Assembly (NCBI GenBank): GCA_025458905.1 | Contig: JALORN010000001.1 | Span: 124,001-188,000 of the forward strand | Length of the DNA: 64,000 nucleotides | Source: Steroidobacteraceae bacterium | Lineage (GTDB): Bacteria; Pseudomonadota; Gammaproteobacteria; Steroidobacterales; Steroidobacteraceae | Reading direction: 5' to 3' | Shown here: one piece after another, positions 1 to 12,903 of the stretch | How positions within the stretch are numbered: position 1 is the first letter of the stretch | Layout: each line of letters begins with the position of its first letter | Notes under the pieces: model-generated | The model's input: the letters and a program-made list of their open reading frames with translations, nothing else | Database searches by the model: none | Told to the model about the DNA's origin: nothing | Made by a program: the position numbers and the translations under genes

Positions 1-1
1 C

Positions 2-4249
<4,248 letters not shown>

Positions 4250-4354
4250 ATGCAAGGGGCGCGCGGCTCATGCGGTGCGGCGCAAGAGGCGCCGGCTGGT
4301 CGCTGCACACCGCAGGTCTGCGATTTGCGGCCCGGGGTCGCGATCCACCGAGCC

Positions 4355-5560
4355 TCAGTCCGTGGGGAACGTGGCAGCCTTGCAATTGCCTGGTCCAGGC
4401 GTGCCCTCGAAGACAGACCGCACCCAGGGAATCGAATCCTGTTGGGAGCGCAGCACGGTGGGACCGTGCATCAGCCCGGGATAGAAGCGGACTTCGAGGG
4501 CGGATCCCAGGTCGCAGGCGCGTCTGGCGCTGTCGAACGAGGCACGCGGGGAGGTCTGCTCATCCTTCAGGCCGATGCCGAGGAACACCGGCACGGTGAA
4601 GGCGAGCGGCGGATAGGCACGATACGGATGCGCGCGCATCTCGAGCGGGCTCGGATCGCGGGCGAACAGCGTGTTCGTGACCGGCTTCTGCTGGAGGAAG
4701 GCCTGCATCCCGGACGACCCGCAGGTGGTTCGGAAGCCTTCGTAGACGGCCTGGCCCGCGGGGGTCAGCACGCTGCCCGGGCGGAACGACGGGTCGAGCC
4801 ACGCATAGGTCGGCAGGAAGCGCAGGTAGAGGATCGCCCAGGGGTCGAAGCCGTCCATCCTGACGGGGCGCATGTCCATCGAACCGGGCCAGCCGGTCAG
4901 GACGATGCCGCGGATCTTCAGCTCGGGCGCGAGTTCGCGCTGCATCAACCCGGCGTTCGCCGCGGCATGTGCGCCTTGCGACTGGCCGACGAGCACCACG
5001 TCCGCGGCGAGCGGATAGCTGCGACGCGCAGCCCGCACCGCATCCAGCACGCCGGTCGCCTCGGAGCGGCTCATCATGTAGGGGTGCGGCCCCTCGGTGC
5101 CCAGCCCTTCGTAGTCGGAGGCCACGACGGCATAGCCCTGCGCGAGCCAGTTGTCGAGATAGGCCGTGTCGCGCTCGGACCAGCCGTCGAAGGATGGCGC
5201 ACAGATGTCCGGGAAGCCGACGGTGCCATGCGCCCAGGCGATGACGGGCCATCCCGTCGCGGGAGCCTTTCCCCGCGGCAGGTAGACGGTGCCGGACACG
5301 ATGATGCCCCGCTCGCCCCGTGGACCGCCGCGGCTCGTGTAGAGAATGCGCTCGCTGACACTCGCCTGCGCGAGCGACTTGTCGGCGGCCAGGGCCTCGC
5401 GACGGACGACGCGCGGCGGGCCATCCGGAATGCTGGAGGTCCATCGATAGAAGGCGTCGACTCCGCCGTCGCCGACCTCTGGATCAGCGAGGGATCGCAA
5501 GGGCGCGATGGCAGCCAGCAAGCACCATGCAACGGCCCGGACTCGTGCAGTGAACGTCAT
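4355..5560 (-). CDS. Secreted lipase/esterase, secretory lipase (LIP) family
   Basis: Alpha/beta hydrolase of 401 residues, probably cleaving carboxylic esters outside the cytoplasm. The start chosen gives a hydrophobic signal peptide (MTFTARVRAVAWCLLAAIAP, then cleavage near SLADP); a longer frame upstream adds 31 residues without signal character. Landmarks are the oxyanion region WPVIAWAHGTVG, the nucleophile elbow VGQSQGAH, YEGLGTEGPHPYM, typical of LIP-family lipases, and a C-terminal GLMHG that can supply the catalytic His. Four or more cysteines in the C-terminal half could form disulfides. It is convergent with uvrA (105-bp gap) and has no operon partner. The exact substrate is unknown. 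Confidence 0.82.
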   Translation of the reverse strand: MTFTARVRAVAWCLLAAIAPLRSLADPEVGDGGVDAFYRWTSSIPDGPPRVVRREALAADKSLAQASVSERILYTSRGGPRGERGIIVSGTVYLPRGKAPATGWPVIAWAHGTVGFPDICAPSFDGWSERDTAYLDNWLAQGYAVVASDYEGLGTEGPHPYMMSRSEATGVLDAVRAARRSYPLAADVVLVGQSQGAHAAANAGLMQRELAPELKIRGIVLTGWPGSMDMRPVRMDGFDPWAILYLRFLPTYAWLDPSFRPGSVLTPAGQAVYEGFRTTCGSSGMQAFLQQKPVTNTLFARDPSPLEMRAHPYRAYPPLAFTVPVFLGIGLKDEQTSPRASFDSARRACDLGSALEVRFYPGLMHGPTVLRSQQDSIPWVRSVFEGTPGPGNCKAATFPTD

Positions 5561-5811
5561 GACGCCAGAACCTCGCCTCGTGGACGGCACCGTGACCATC
5601 GACCGACCGTTGGCGCTGATGACCAACCCATGCCTCGACGGCCGATCCGCCAATCGTCCGAGAGAACGAACCCGACTTCGGCGATCTTGATCGGACTGCC
5701 CGCCGTGCGGGTTCCGGCGGCGAAGTAGAGTTCACGTCCGTCAACCTGCGGATGGCAGGCCCGGCAAGGTACTCCCACCCGCACCAGCGAGACGCATCGA
5801 GCCGGCATGCA

Positions 5812-5829
5812 ACGTTTCCGCGGAAACGT
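5812..5829. promoter_or_regulatory. Perfect 18-bp palindrome (possible operator)
   Basis: ACGTTTCCGCGGAAACGT is a perfect inverted repeat without spacer. It lies about 250 bp upstream of the minus-strand lipase start and so could be an operator for a dimeric regulator. No regulator is adjacent, so its role is open. Confidence 0.35.
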
Positions 5830-5903
5830 CCTCGGCCGGCGCGCCGTTGTGGAAGCAGGTGGCCCGGGGAAGCCGGTCAGCCGTCGTCGGTCCGCGGGAA
5901 TCC

Positions 5904-5930
5904 CACGGTAGGAGCGACGGTCGCGCCGTG
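5904..5930. repeat. REP-like GTAG hairpin
   Basis: The stretch begins CACGGTAGGAGCGA and folds back on TCGC and CCGTG. The GTAG tetranucleotide ahead of a GC-rich imperfect hairpin is the hallmark of REP elements linked to TnpA-REP transposases, and GTAGGAGCG is a common REP opening in pseudomonads and xanthomonads. Only one copy was noticed here, so assignment is tentative. Confidence 0.4.
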
Positions 5931-5934
5931 TGAA

Positions 5935-5978
5935 CGAAAATAAATCTGTCCCCTTTTCGAAAATAAATCTGTCCCCTT
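5935..5978 (+). repeat. AT-rich repeat, two direct tandem copies
   Basis: Two copies of CGAAAATAAATCTGTCCCC followed by a T-run start at 5935 and 5958 (23-bp period). The sequence is strikingly AT-rich for this genome and recurs at 35165-35257, with a related version at 43599-43639. It sits 8 bp past the stop codon of the minus-strand HD-domain gene, so it lies at a gene 3' end like the other loci. Confidence 0.9.
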
Positions 5979-5986
5979 GTGGCGGG

Positions 5987-6547
5987 TCAGGGGCGCAGGC
6001 GGTAGACGTCGTCGAACTTGCGCTCGAGGCGGGCGTTGGTGCCGCGGATCTCGTCGACGACGGACTTGGCCCAGTCGAAGTACTCGCGCTGGCGCTCGAG
6101 CGACCAGTCGCGCGGTGGGTGGGCCTTGATGTCGCGCAGGTTGCAGATCTTGTCGGCGAGCTTGACCAGGCGGGCGCGGCGCGAGGAGCCGGCCGCGCGC
6201 GCGACCTGCAGCTTCTTGCGGGCGCGCTTGCGCAGCCAGGTGACGTCGGTGACCTCCTGCACGACGTCGGCGACGACGGCGCCGAAGGCGCCGCGCAGTT
6301 CGTCGGGGGTGGTCTCGGTGTCCTCGATGGTGTCGTGCAGGATCGCGGCGGCGACGACCACGGGGTCGCGGACGCGGCCTTCGAACCACAGCACGTTCGC
6401 GAGGTCGATCGGGTGGTTGATGTAGGGCACGGACTTCGGGCCCTTGCGGCGCTGGTCGCGGTGCTTCCAGGCGGCGAAGCGCAGCGCCTCGAGGATCAGG
6501 CCGGTGCCCCGCCCCTCGCCCGCCATGCCGGTGAGGCCGCGCGCCAC
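5987..6547 (-). CDS. HD-domain phosphohydrolase, MESH1-like small alarmone hydrolase
   Basis: Likely a metal-dependent (p)ppGpp or nucleotide pyrophosphohydrolase. The 186-residue protein shows the SpoT/MESH1 pattern: AAWKHRDQRRKG, first ligand His in YINHPIDLAN, the HD pair in AAAILHDTIEDTE, and LVKLADKICNLRDI. There is no synthetase, TGS or ACT domain, so it is a stand-alone hydrolase. The frame starts at GTG 6547; an ATG at 6526 (MAGEG) is an alternative. It follows the oxygenase-like gene by 2 bp and is probably co-transcribed. Substrate specificity is inferred from the family. Confidence 0.85.
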   Translation of the reverse strand: MARGLTGMAGEGRGTGLILEALRFAAWKHRDQRRKGPKSVPYINHPIDLANVLWFEGRVRDPVVVAAAILHDTIEDTETTPDELRGAFGAVVADVVQEVTDVTWLRKRARKKLQVARAAGSSRRARLVKLADKICNLRDIKAHPPRDWSLERQREYFDWAKSVVDEIRGTNARLERKFDDVYRLRP

Positions 6548-6549
6548 GG

Positions 6550-7161
6550 TCAGAACCAGCCGAAGTTGAAGCTGATGCTGACGCGCGGGGCGGCGACCGG
6601 GTTCGGGGGCACCTCGTGGCGCAGCCAGCTCTCGAAGAGGATCAGGCGGCCGGCGCGCGCCGGCAGCGTGATCCAGTGGCGTGCGCGCGCATCGGCGCGG
6701 CGCGGCGGCGCCGCCATGAAGCGGTCGAGGCGCGGGTCCTCGAGCTTCAGGCCGGGGGCGCCGCGGGGCGTGCGCACGTAGTAGGTGCCGCTGATGGTCG
6801 ACAGTGGATGCAGGTGCAGGCCATGCACGACCTGGCGCGGCATCACGTTGACCCAGCAGTCCGTCAGGGACAGCGCACGGCCCTCGAGGTCGAGCTCGAG
6901 GGCGCGGGCGTAGGCACGCACGTGCCGCGCGAGCGCGCGGCCGAGGCGCTCGAAGGTCGGCGAGATCGTGTGCATCCGCGACTGCGATCCGTAGGAGGTG
7001 TAGCCGCCGGGGTAGTTGCGTGCCGACCAGCGACGGCCGGCGGCGTCGTCGGCCTGCAGCTGCAGGCTTTCGCGCAGCAGCCGGCGGTTGAGGTCCGCGA
7101 GGCCGGCGCGCTGCAGCGGCGCCTCGTAGACCAGGGTCGGGAACAGGGCTCGGATCGGCAT
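6550..7161 (-). CDS. Putative 2-oxoglutarate/Fe(II) oxygenase, TIGR02466 family
   Basis: About 203 residues starting MPIRALFPTLVYE, the usual opening of this family. A cupin-like double-stranded beta-helix is suggested by the probable iron ligands in HGLHLHPLSTISGTYYV, the distal His in ESWLRHEVPPNP and an Arg in PRVSISFNF that would hold 2-oxoglutarate. The substrate is unknown. An ATG 24 bases upstream (MDDRYPRAM) is also possible. It is the first gene of a two-gene unit with the HD hydrolase. The region toward the divergent methyltransferase gene (7162-7352) should hold both promoters. Confidence 0.75.
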   Translation of the reverse strand: MPIRALFPTLVYEAPLQRAGLADLNRRLLRESLQLQADDAAGRRWSARNYPGGYTSYGSQSRMHTISPTFERLGRALARHVRAYARALELDLEGRALSLTDCWVNVMPRQVVHGLHLHPLSTISGTYYVRTPRGAPGLKLEDPRLDRFMAAPPRRADARARHWITLPARAGRLILFESWLRHEVPPNPVAAPRVSISFNFGWF

Positions 7162-7352
7162 CGCGCGAGGGTAGCGGTCGTCCATGCGAACGTGAAGTGC
7201 CGAACGGCGGTCGCCGGCGATCGGCATTTGAGCGACAATCCGGCGCCGTCCGGCGTGGCCTCGTGCGACGCAGCCCGAACCGGCGTGACCGCGGTTCGCC
7301 CCTTCCGGGGCAGCCGCCCGCGAACCTTCCTCACCCCAGGAGTCCAGGAACG

Positions 7353-8144
7353 ATGAAGCACCCGACCTTCGCAGCGACGCTGGCCCTCGCCGCCGCGCTG
7401 CTGTTCAACGCCACCGGCGCGGTTGCGCAGATGCCGCCGCCCCCGCCGAAGAGCGAGATGGCGCTCGCGATCGAGAAGGCGCTCGCCAGCGACATCCGCA
7501 CCCCCGAGGAGCGGGCGCGCGACGCGCGCGAGCGCAAGCCCGTGCAGACGCTCGAGTTCTTCGGTCTCAAGCCCGACATGACCGTGGTCGAGCTGTTTCC
7601 GGCGGCCGGCTGGTACAGCAAGATCCTCGGCCAGGTGCTCGCGGACAAGGGCAAGCTTTATCTCGCGATCGGCGCCGACCGCCTCGCGCCGCGCCTCAAG
7701 GAGTGGAAGCTCGACAAGGTCGCGGTGGCGCCCGCCAAGGCCGAGCTCAAGCCCTCGGGGCAGTTCGGCGTGTTCCAGGCGGACGCGATCGACCTCGGCG
7801 TGAAGAACGCCGACATGGTCCTGACCTTCCGCAACTACCACAACATGACGCCGGCGACGCGCGCGACGCTCAACAAGGCGGTGTTCGACGCCCTGAAGCC
7901 GGGCGGCGTCTACGGCATCGTCGACCACACGCGTCGCCACATGGACCCGGGCTCCTCGGAGACCTGGCGCCGCATCGACCCGGTGCTGGTCATCAAGGAA
8001 GTGCAGGCCGCGGGCTTCGTGTTCGAGGACTTCAGCGACCTGCACTACCGGCCCGACGACTCGCTGCAGTACGACTCGCAGCGCCCGTCGCTCGCCGGCT
8101 ATTCCGACCGCTTCACGGTGCGCTTCCGCAAGCCCGCCAGGTAG
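7353..8144 (+). CDS. Exported class I SAM-dependent methyltransferase-like protein
   Basis: 263 residues with a clear signal peptide ([20 protein letters not shown], cleavage after AVAQ) and a Rossmann-type methyltransferase body. The glycine-rich SAM loop is VVELFPAAGWYSKIL, followed by LYLAIGADRL, the acidic ADAIDLG, FRNYHNM and LKPGGVYGIVDH. Exported members of this family are common in Proteobacteria but uncharacterised, and it is unclear where SAM would come from in the periplasm, so a non-methyltransferase role is possible. An AGGAA ribosome site precedes the ATG. Transcription probably ends at the strong hairpin immediately downstream. Confidence 0.8.
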   Translation: MKHPTFAATLALAAALLFNATGAVAQMPPPPPKSEMALAIEKALASDIRTPEERARDARERKPVQTLEFFGLKPDMTVVELFPAAGWYSKILGQVLADKGKLYLAIGADRLAPRLKEWKLDKVAVAPAKAELKPSGQFGVFQADAIDLGVKNADMVLTFRNYHNMTPATRATLNKAVFDALKPGGVYGIVDHTRRHMDPGSSETWRRIDPVLVIKEVQAAGFVFEDFSDLHYRPDDSLQYDSQRPSLAGYSDRFTVRFRKPAR

Positions 8145-8160
8145 GCTTCCGCGTCCTGCT

Positions 8161-8187
8161 GCGGCCCCGCCGGATCGGCGGGGCCGC
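8161..8187. terminator. GC-rich hairpin between convergent genes
   Basis: An 11-bp perfect stem (GCGGCCCCGCC / GGCGGGGCCGC) with a 5-base loop lies between the converging methyltransferase and AsmA genes. It lacks a T-tract, so it may be a weak or bidirectional terminator or an mRNA 3' stabiliser. Confidence 0.6.
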
Positions 8188-8213
8188 GCGTTGCCGGACG
8201 CCATGGCGTGCGC

Positions 8214-10361
8214 TCACCGCTTCAGCAAGTCCTGGAGCCGATCCCGCAGCTTCTGCTTCAGTTCCTCCTTCTTCTCCTCGATCTCCGGCCGACGCTTCTC
8301 GAGTTCCTCGCGCAGCCGCGCCTTGGCGAGGCCGGCCAGGTCCGGTCGCACGACCGGGCTGTCCATCGTCCCGGTGACGCGCACCGGCACGACGAGGTCC
8401 ACGAGCTCACGGTCGACCGTGTCGTCCTGCGGGATCCGCAGCACCTTCGCCTCGAGGTTCCAGTCGAGCGCGTCCGAGACCAGGTCGAGGCGGCCGCGGC
8501 CTGCGACGCGCAGGTACTGCAGGTCCATCGCGAGGTCGTCGCTCTGCAGCGCGCCGCCGCCGAGCCGGCCGCTCGCCTGCAACCGCGTGAAGGCGGTGCG
8601 CGGCGCGCCCGTGCCGCGCGCGGGCGGCGGCTCGCGCCGCAGCAGCGAGCGGGCGCGGCGGATCTCGTACCAGAGGTCGGCGCCCTCGATCGCGCCGTCG
8701 GCCACCTCGAAACGCAGCTCGCCGGCCGCGCTGCGCAGCCAGGCGCCGGAGTCGGCACCGCGCGCCTCGCCGCGCACGGTGCCGGTGCCGCGGCCGCTGA
8801 AGCGACGCGTCTCGAACATCGTGGCGAGCAGCGGTCCGAGGTCGATCCCGGTGAGGCTCTCGTCGAAGCGCAGGCGAGGCTCGGCGCCCGAGACGTCGAC
8901 GCGGACGTCGCCGCGGTAGCGACCGCCATGCATTGCGGCTTCCAGCGGGAAGAGCCGCAGCTTCGACTGCTGCGCGTTCACGCCGACGCGTACCGCCGAC
9001 AGCGGCAGGCCGGAGACCTGGCCGCGCGCGAGTTCCAGCAGCCCCACCACGTCGAGGCTGCGCAGGGTCTCGACGGGCAGCGTAAAGGGTTCTTCCCCGG
9101 GCGAGGCTGCGCCCTCCGTCGACGACGCGGGCGTCGCAGCAGCGCCGGCCGACGGTGGCGGCGGGCGGGCGGGGCTCTCGTCGGGCGGCAGGTACCGGTC
9201 GAGGTCCAGACGGTCGACCGCGAGTTCGAACCGCAGCGGCAGGATCCTCGCGTCGAGGTCGGCGATCGCCAGGCGCCCGCTCGCGGTCGAGTCGTCCAGC
9301 CGGAGCTTCGCCGACTCGAGCGCGAGCGTCTTCGCCGTGGCCTCGAGGCGTCCGTCGAAGGCCAGCCGGCCCAGCGCCTTCGGATCGCGCGTCTGCGGCA
9401 CGGCGATGCCGGCGGCGGCGAGCCATGCGCGTGGCGACAGCTCGGCGAGGCGCAGCGGGCCCGAGATCTGCGGGGCGTCGAGCACCTGCCGGCCCGCCAG
9501 CTCGCCTTCGAGCCGTGCGCCGAGCGACTCGACCTTCAGGGCCGGGACCGCGAGGCTCTGCGCCTCGTAGTCGAACTCGATCGGCCCGCTGCTCACCTGC
9601 ACGGGCAGGCCCGCCTCGGGCCAGCCTGCGCCGCGCAGCCGCAGGTCGAATCGCGGTGTCTCAAGACGGACCAGGCTGCGGCCGGGGTCGAGGGCCGCGC
9701 GCGCCGTCAGCGCGGCCTCGATGCGCGACGCCGGATCGGTGCGCCAGGTGAAGCCGCCACGCAGGTCGACGGGCGCGCCGGTGCGCAGCGCGCCGGTCTC
9801 GAGTGCGAGGTCGAGCACCTCGAGCGTGCCGGCGTCACGCGCGTCCGCCAGCGACAGCGCGCCGCCGACGATGCGCAGGCCCGAGAACGCGACCTCGAAC
9901 GGGGCCGGGCCCTCCTCGGGCCCGGGCCCGCCGGCGCTCGCCGGGTCCGCGGACAGCCGCTCCACGAGGTCCGACCAGTTGTCGCGGCCTTCCGCATCGA
10001 TCGCGAGCCGCAGCACCGGGCGCTCGAGCGTCAGGGTGTCGAACTCCAGGCGACGGCGCAGCAGCAGCCCCGAGAGCCGCAGGCCGAGCCGGGCACGGCC
10101 GATCTCGAGGAAGGGTGCAGCGCCGAAGCCCGGGGCATTGCCCAGCATCGCAGGGCCGAACTCGACGGCGAGCCAGGGAAAGAAGGACAGCTCGAGCCGG
10201 CCGGGCAGCTGTAGCGCCCGTCCGGTGCGCTGCTCGACGGCGCGCTGCAGCTGCGCCTTGTAGTCGTTCGGGTCGAAGAACAGCGCCACGCCGCCGGCCA
10301 GCAGCAACAGCAGGGCGACGAGCACGCCGAGGGCGAGGCCCAGGTATCGCAGCATCTTCAT
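8214..10361 (-). CDS. AsmA family protein
   Basis: 715-residue inner-membrane-anchored periplasmic protein of the AsmA family, which is linked to outer-membrane assembly and intermembrane lipid transport. It has a single N-terminal membrane segment (MKMLRYLGLALGVLVALLLL) followed by the family motif FFDPNDYKAQLQRAVEQRTGRALQLPG, and a C-terminal AsmA_2-like region (LRFEVADGAIEGADLW, VPVRVTGTMDSPVVRPDL). The Lys/Glu-rich amphipathic C-terminus is typical. It is followed on the same strand after the metzincin gene with a 12-bp gap, which suggests co-transcription of the two. Confidence 0.88.
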   Translation of the reverse strand: MKMLRYLGLALGVLVALLLLLAGGVALFFDPNDYKAQLQRAVEQRTGRALQLPGRLELSFFPWLAVEFGPAMLGNAPGFGAAPFLEIGRARLGLRLSGLLLRRRLEFDTLTLERPVLRLAIDAEGRDNWSDLVERLSADPASAGGPGPEEGPAPFEVAFSGLRIVGGALSLADARDAGTLEVLDLALETGALRTGAPVDLRGGFTWRTDPASRIEAALTARAALDPGRSLVRLETPRFDLRLRGAGWPEAGLPVQVSSGPIEFDYEAQSLAVPALKVESLGARLEGELAGRQVLDAPQISGPLRLAELSPRAWLAAAGIAVPQTRDPKALGRLAFDGRLEATAKTLALESAKLRLDDSTASGRLAIADLDARILPLRFELAVDRLDLDRYLPPDESPARPPPPSAGAAATPASSTEGAASPGEEPFTLPVETLRSLDVVGLLELARGQVSGLPLSAVRVGVNAQQSKLRLFPLEAAMHGGRYRGDVRVDVSGAEPRLRFDESLTGIDLGPLLATMFETRRFSGRGTGTVRGEARGADSGAWLRSAAGELRFEVADGAIEGADLWYEIRRARSLLRREPPPARGTGAPRTAFTRLQASGRLGGGALQSDDLAMDLQYLRVAGRGRLDLVSDALDWNLEAKVLRIPQDDTVDRELVDLVVPVRVTGTMDSPVVRPDLAGLAKARLREELEKRRPEIEEKKEELKQKLRDRLQDLLKR

Positions 10362-10373
10362 CGCGGCCTCCGC

Positions 10374-12524
10374 TCAGCGCGTGTTGCTCGCCGCCTGCGG
10401 GCGCCGCCGCGCCCGCCCGAGGGTCCGGACACCCGCGCGGCGCAGCGGCGCCCGGGACCCCGACGCCCCGAGCCACCACGACGCGAGGACCAGCAGCAGC
10501 AGGCGATCGAGCGAGCCGCCGCCACCACCACCGCCGCCGGCTGCGGCACCATCACCGACAGCCGCACCGCCCGTCGGCGCCGATGTCGACATGCTGCCGC
10601 TCACCACCGGCGTCGTCGCGGCGAGCACCGCCTGGGCCGCGTTGTTGCCCGGCGCTGGATCCCCGACCGACGCCGAGACCGAGGCGCGCAGCGTGCGGTT
10701 CCCGGCGCCCGCACTGCCGATGGTCAGCGTCACGGCCTGCGACGCGCCAGAGGCGAGCGCCGCGGGCGGGCAGTTGACGGCACCACCCTGGAGCGCGCAG
10801 CCGAGCCCGTTCGCCGCGACTGCGGTGACCGACACTTCCGCGGGCAGATCGAATGCCAGGCGCGCGTCGCCCACCGGATCACCGGCGAGGTGCTGCAAGG
10901 TCGCCGTCAGCTGCGCGCTGCCGCCGGCCACGATGCTCGCGGGCGCGAGCGCGAGGGTCGTCGCGAGGTCCGCGGACGGGTCGATGGTCAGCACCACCTG
11001 CGAGGCGTCGTTGCCGGCGACGCCGTCGTTCGCCGCGGTCAGAGCGACGCGCAAGGTCGGCGCGCCGGCCTGCTGGCCGGTCAGGTTCAGCATGACCGAC
11101 CGCGTCGCCTGTGGCGCGAGCGAACCGAGGGTGCAGGTCAGGGTGCCGTTCGCACCGCTCGCGCAGCTGCCGCCGCCGGCGATCGACGAGCCATTCGCGA
11201 CCACCCCGGCGGGCAGGGTCACCGTGGCGACGAGGCCCTCGACGCTGGCGGCGCCGAGCGAACGCACCTCGAAGCCGTAGTCGAACGCTGCGCCACGCAG
11301 CCGGCGCGGCGCCGGCGGCAGGTCGAGGCCGGCATCCGGCACGCTCAGGGCCGTGACGCAGCTCGCCGCGGCGACCACCGGCGCGATCCGCTCGAGGCTG
11401 CACTGCGAGAACCGGTCGCTGCCGTTCAGGCGCGGCGCCATCAGGAAGGTCGCCGGCGCGGCCTCGCAGGCCGAGCCGGCCTCGGCATCGTGCGGCGCGC
11501 CGAAGTTGTGGCCGATCTCGTGGGCGATCACGAGGGCCGAGTTGGTCTGCGACAGCGTGCCCTGCGTCAGGCCGGCGCCGCCGCGCGGGCTGCAAGGCGC
11601 GCCGAGGAAGGCGATGCCGACGGTCGAGCCGTCGAGGTCGCGGCCGGTCAGCAGGTGGGTCAGCCCGCGGGCGGCCTGCGAGGGCGTGGCGCGCCGCCAG
11701 GTGCCGAGCTCGTTCAGCAGCGTGCTCGCGACCGTGGTGGAGGTGAACGGGTCGGCCTCGCCGCGGAACACGGTGACGTCGGTGACCACGACCCTGACGC
11801 CGACCTGCGACGAGTAGATGCCGTCCACGACGTTCATGCGCGCGGCGATCGCCGCCTCGGGCATGAGGCCGCCCGCGAACGCGAGGGTGCTGAACTCGAA
11901 GTCGCCGACCACCGCGACCTCGATCTGCCGGGTCGGCAGCGTGGCGGCGAGCGCCTGCAGCTGCGCCCCGACCTGCTCGAACGACTGTTCCGCGGTGCGC
12001 GCGCGCAGCGCGGGCAGCGCATCCAGCGACACCACGCCGCAGCTCGCCTCGCCCGGCGGCATCAGCGTGTCGGCGAGCCGGTAGACGACCGGCGCCGTGC
12101 CCCGTGCGGCGACCGGGCCGACGGCGTGCTGCGCAGCGGCCGCAGCGGGCTCGATCGCGTAGAGATCACGTCCGTCGGACAGCAGCCCGAAGAGCCCCGC
12201 CGGGGTGCGCGTCAGCCTGACCCATGAGCCCGGTGCGCCGGCCACGGTGCCGCGCAGTGCCTCGACGCCCGGGGTGCGCGCAGGATCGAGGAAGCGCAGG
12301 CGCTCGTTGCGCTCGAGGCGCAGGTCGAAGCGTCGGCCATAGGCCTCGAAGCTCATCACGCGATGACCGGCCCGGTCGAAGGCCGGCTCGCCGGCCCGGT
12401 CGCCGCCTTGTGGGCCGACCATCTTCATGACTTCGTGCTGCAGTATGCGAAGTCCCACCGGCGGCGCAGCCGACACCACGCCGGCGGCCAGGCAGCAGCT
12501 GAGCAGGAACAGGACGCGGCGCAT
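10374..12524 (-). CDS. Secreted reprolysin-like zinc metalloprotease with GlyGly-CTERM tail
   Basis: 716-residue exported protease. Signal peptide MRRVLFLLSCCLAAGVVSA; propeptide-like region with the family pattern RRFDLRLERNERL; metzincin catalytic site HEIGHNFGAPHD (HExxHxxGxxHD) near residue 385, with the following Met-turn region FLMAP. The second half has two DUF11/CARDB-like beta domains. The C-terminus has a run of eight Gly, then SLDRLLLLVLASWWLG and a basic cluster: this matches GlyGly-CTERM sorting signals cut by rhombosortase. The start was chosen for the signal peptide; a much longer upstream frame is antisense noise. Confidence 0.88.
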   Translation of the reverse strand: MRRVLFLLSCCLAAGVVSAAPPVGLRILQHEVMKMVGPQGGDRAGEPAFDRAGHRVMSFEAYGRRFDLRLERNERLRFLDPARTPGVEALRGTVAGAPGSWVRLTRTPAGLFGLLSDGRDLYAIEPAAAAAQHAVGPVAARGTAPVVYRLADTLMPPGEASCGVVSLDALPALRARTAEQSFEQVGAQLQALAATLPTRQIEVAVVGDFEFSTLAFAGGLMPEAAIAARMNVVDGIYSSQVGVRVVVTDVTVFRGEADPFTSTTVASTLLNELGTWRRATPSQAARGLTHLLTGRDLDGSTVGIAFLGAPCSPRGGAGLTQGTLSQTNSALVIAHEIGHNFGAPHDAEAGSACEAAPATFLMAPRLNGSDRFSQCSLERIAPVVAAASCVTALSVPDAGLDLPPAPRRLRGAAFDYGFEVRSLGAASVEGLVATVTLPAGVVANGSSIAGGGSCASGANGTLTCTLGSLAPQATRSVMLNLTGQQAGAPTLRVALTAANDGVAGNDASQVVLTIDPSADLATTLALAPASIVAGGSAQLTATLQHLAGDPVGDARLAFDLPAEVSVTAVAANGLGCALQGGAVNCPPAALASGASQAVTLTIGSAGAGNRTLRASVSASVGDPAPGNNAAQAVLAATTPVVSGSMSTSAPTGGAAVGDGAAAGGGGGGGGSLDRLLLLVLASWWLGASGSRAPLRRAGVRTLGRARRRPQAASNTR

Positions 12525-12698
12525 GGACTCGGCCCTCCTGGCCGGACTATAGACGTGCACAGCCTGCGGCCCTCGGGGCTGACCGTCCAAATGTCGCCAT
12601 TCGGCGGCAGGAATTCGCCGACAGTGGACGAGCCGGGCGGGCGTGTGGCAGGGACCCGCCGAGCGCGTCGCCGCATGTCGTGATGCTAGGATTCGCGG

Positions 12699-12899
12699 AT
12701 GAATCGCATGCTGATCTTCGCCGGCCTCGCGCTGCTGTTCGCCGGCCTCTTCTGGTCGCGCCTGCGCGCGCTCCCGCTGTTCCGGCTGCCGGGCGACATC
12801 ATGATCGACCGCCCTGGCTTCAAGTTCTTCTTCCCGGTCACGACGATGCTGCTGGCGAGCGTCGTGCTGTCGATCGTGCTCTGGCTGATGCGGCGCTGA
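12699..12899 (+). CDS. DUF2905 family small membrane protein
   Basis: 66 residues with two hydrophobic helices separated by a conserved-looking loop (LFRLPGDIMIDRPGFKFFFP), ending in SIVLWLMRR. This is the usual size and pattern of DUF2905. Function unknown. It lies 4 bp upstream of the next gene and is likely the first gene of the unit that includes the HExxH protein and matB. Confidence 0.85.
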   Translation: MNRMLIFAGLALLFAGLFWSRLRALPLFRLPGDIMIDRPGFKFFFPVTTMLLASVVLSIVLWLMRR

Positions 12900-12903
12900 A
12901 CCC

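Larger units (their letters stand above)
5561..5934. other. Gene-poor spacer
   Basis: No convincing gene. Short open frames on both strands lack a recognisable domain or good start. One minus-strand frame of 83 codons (5557-5808) has a CRACH motif and a fairly protein-like stretch, possibly a gene remnant, but I cannot assign it. The stretch holds an 18-bp palindrome and a REP-like hairpin, listed separately, just before the AT-rich repeat pair. Confidence 0.5.

Noticed and set aside
4426-4440. ATCGAATCC resembling a tRNA T-loop
   Set aside because: It lies within the lipase gene, with no acceptor stem, anticodon arm or CCA at a suitable distance.
5557-5808. 83-codon minus-strand frame with a CRACH motif
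   Set aside because: Partly protein-like, but no family recognised, no ribosome site and no signal peptide; mentioned only under the spacer.
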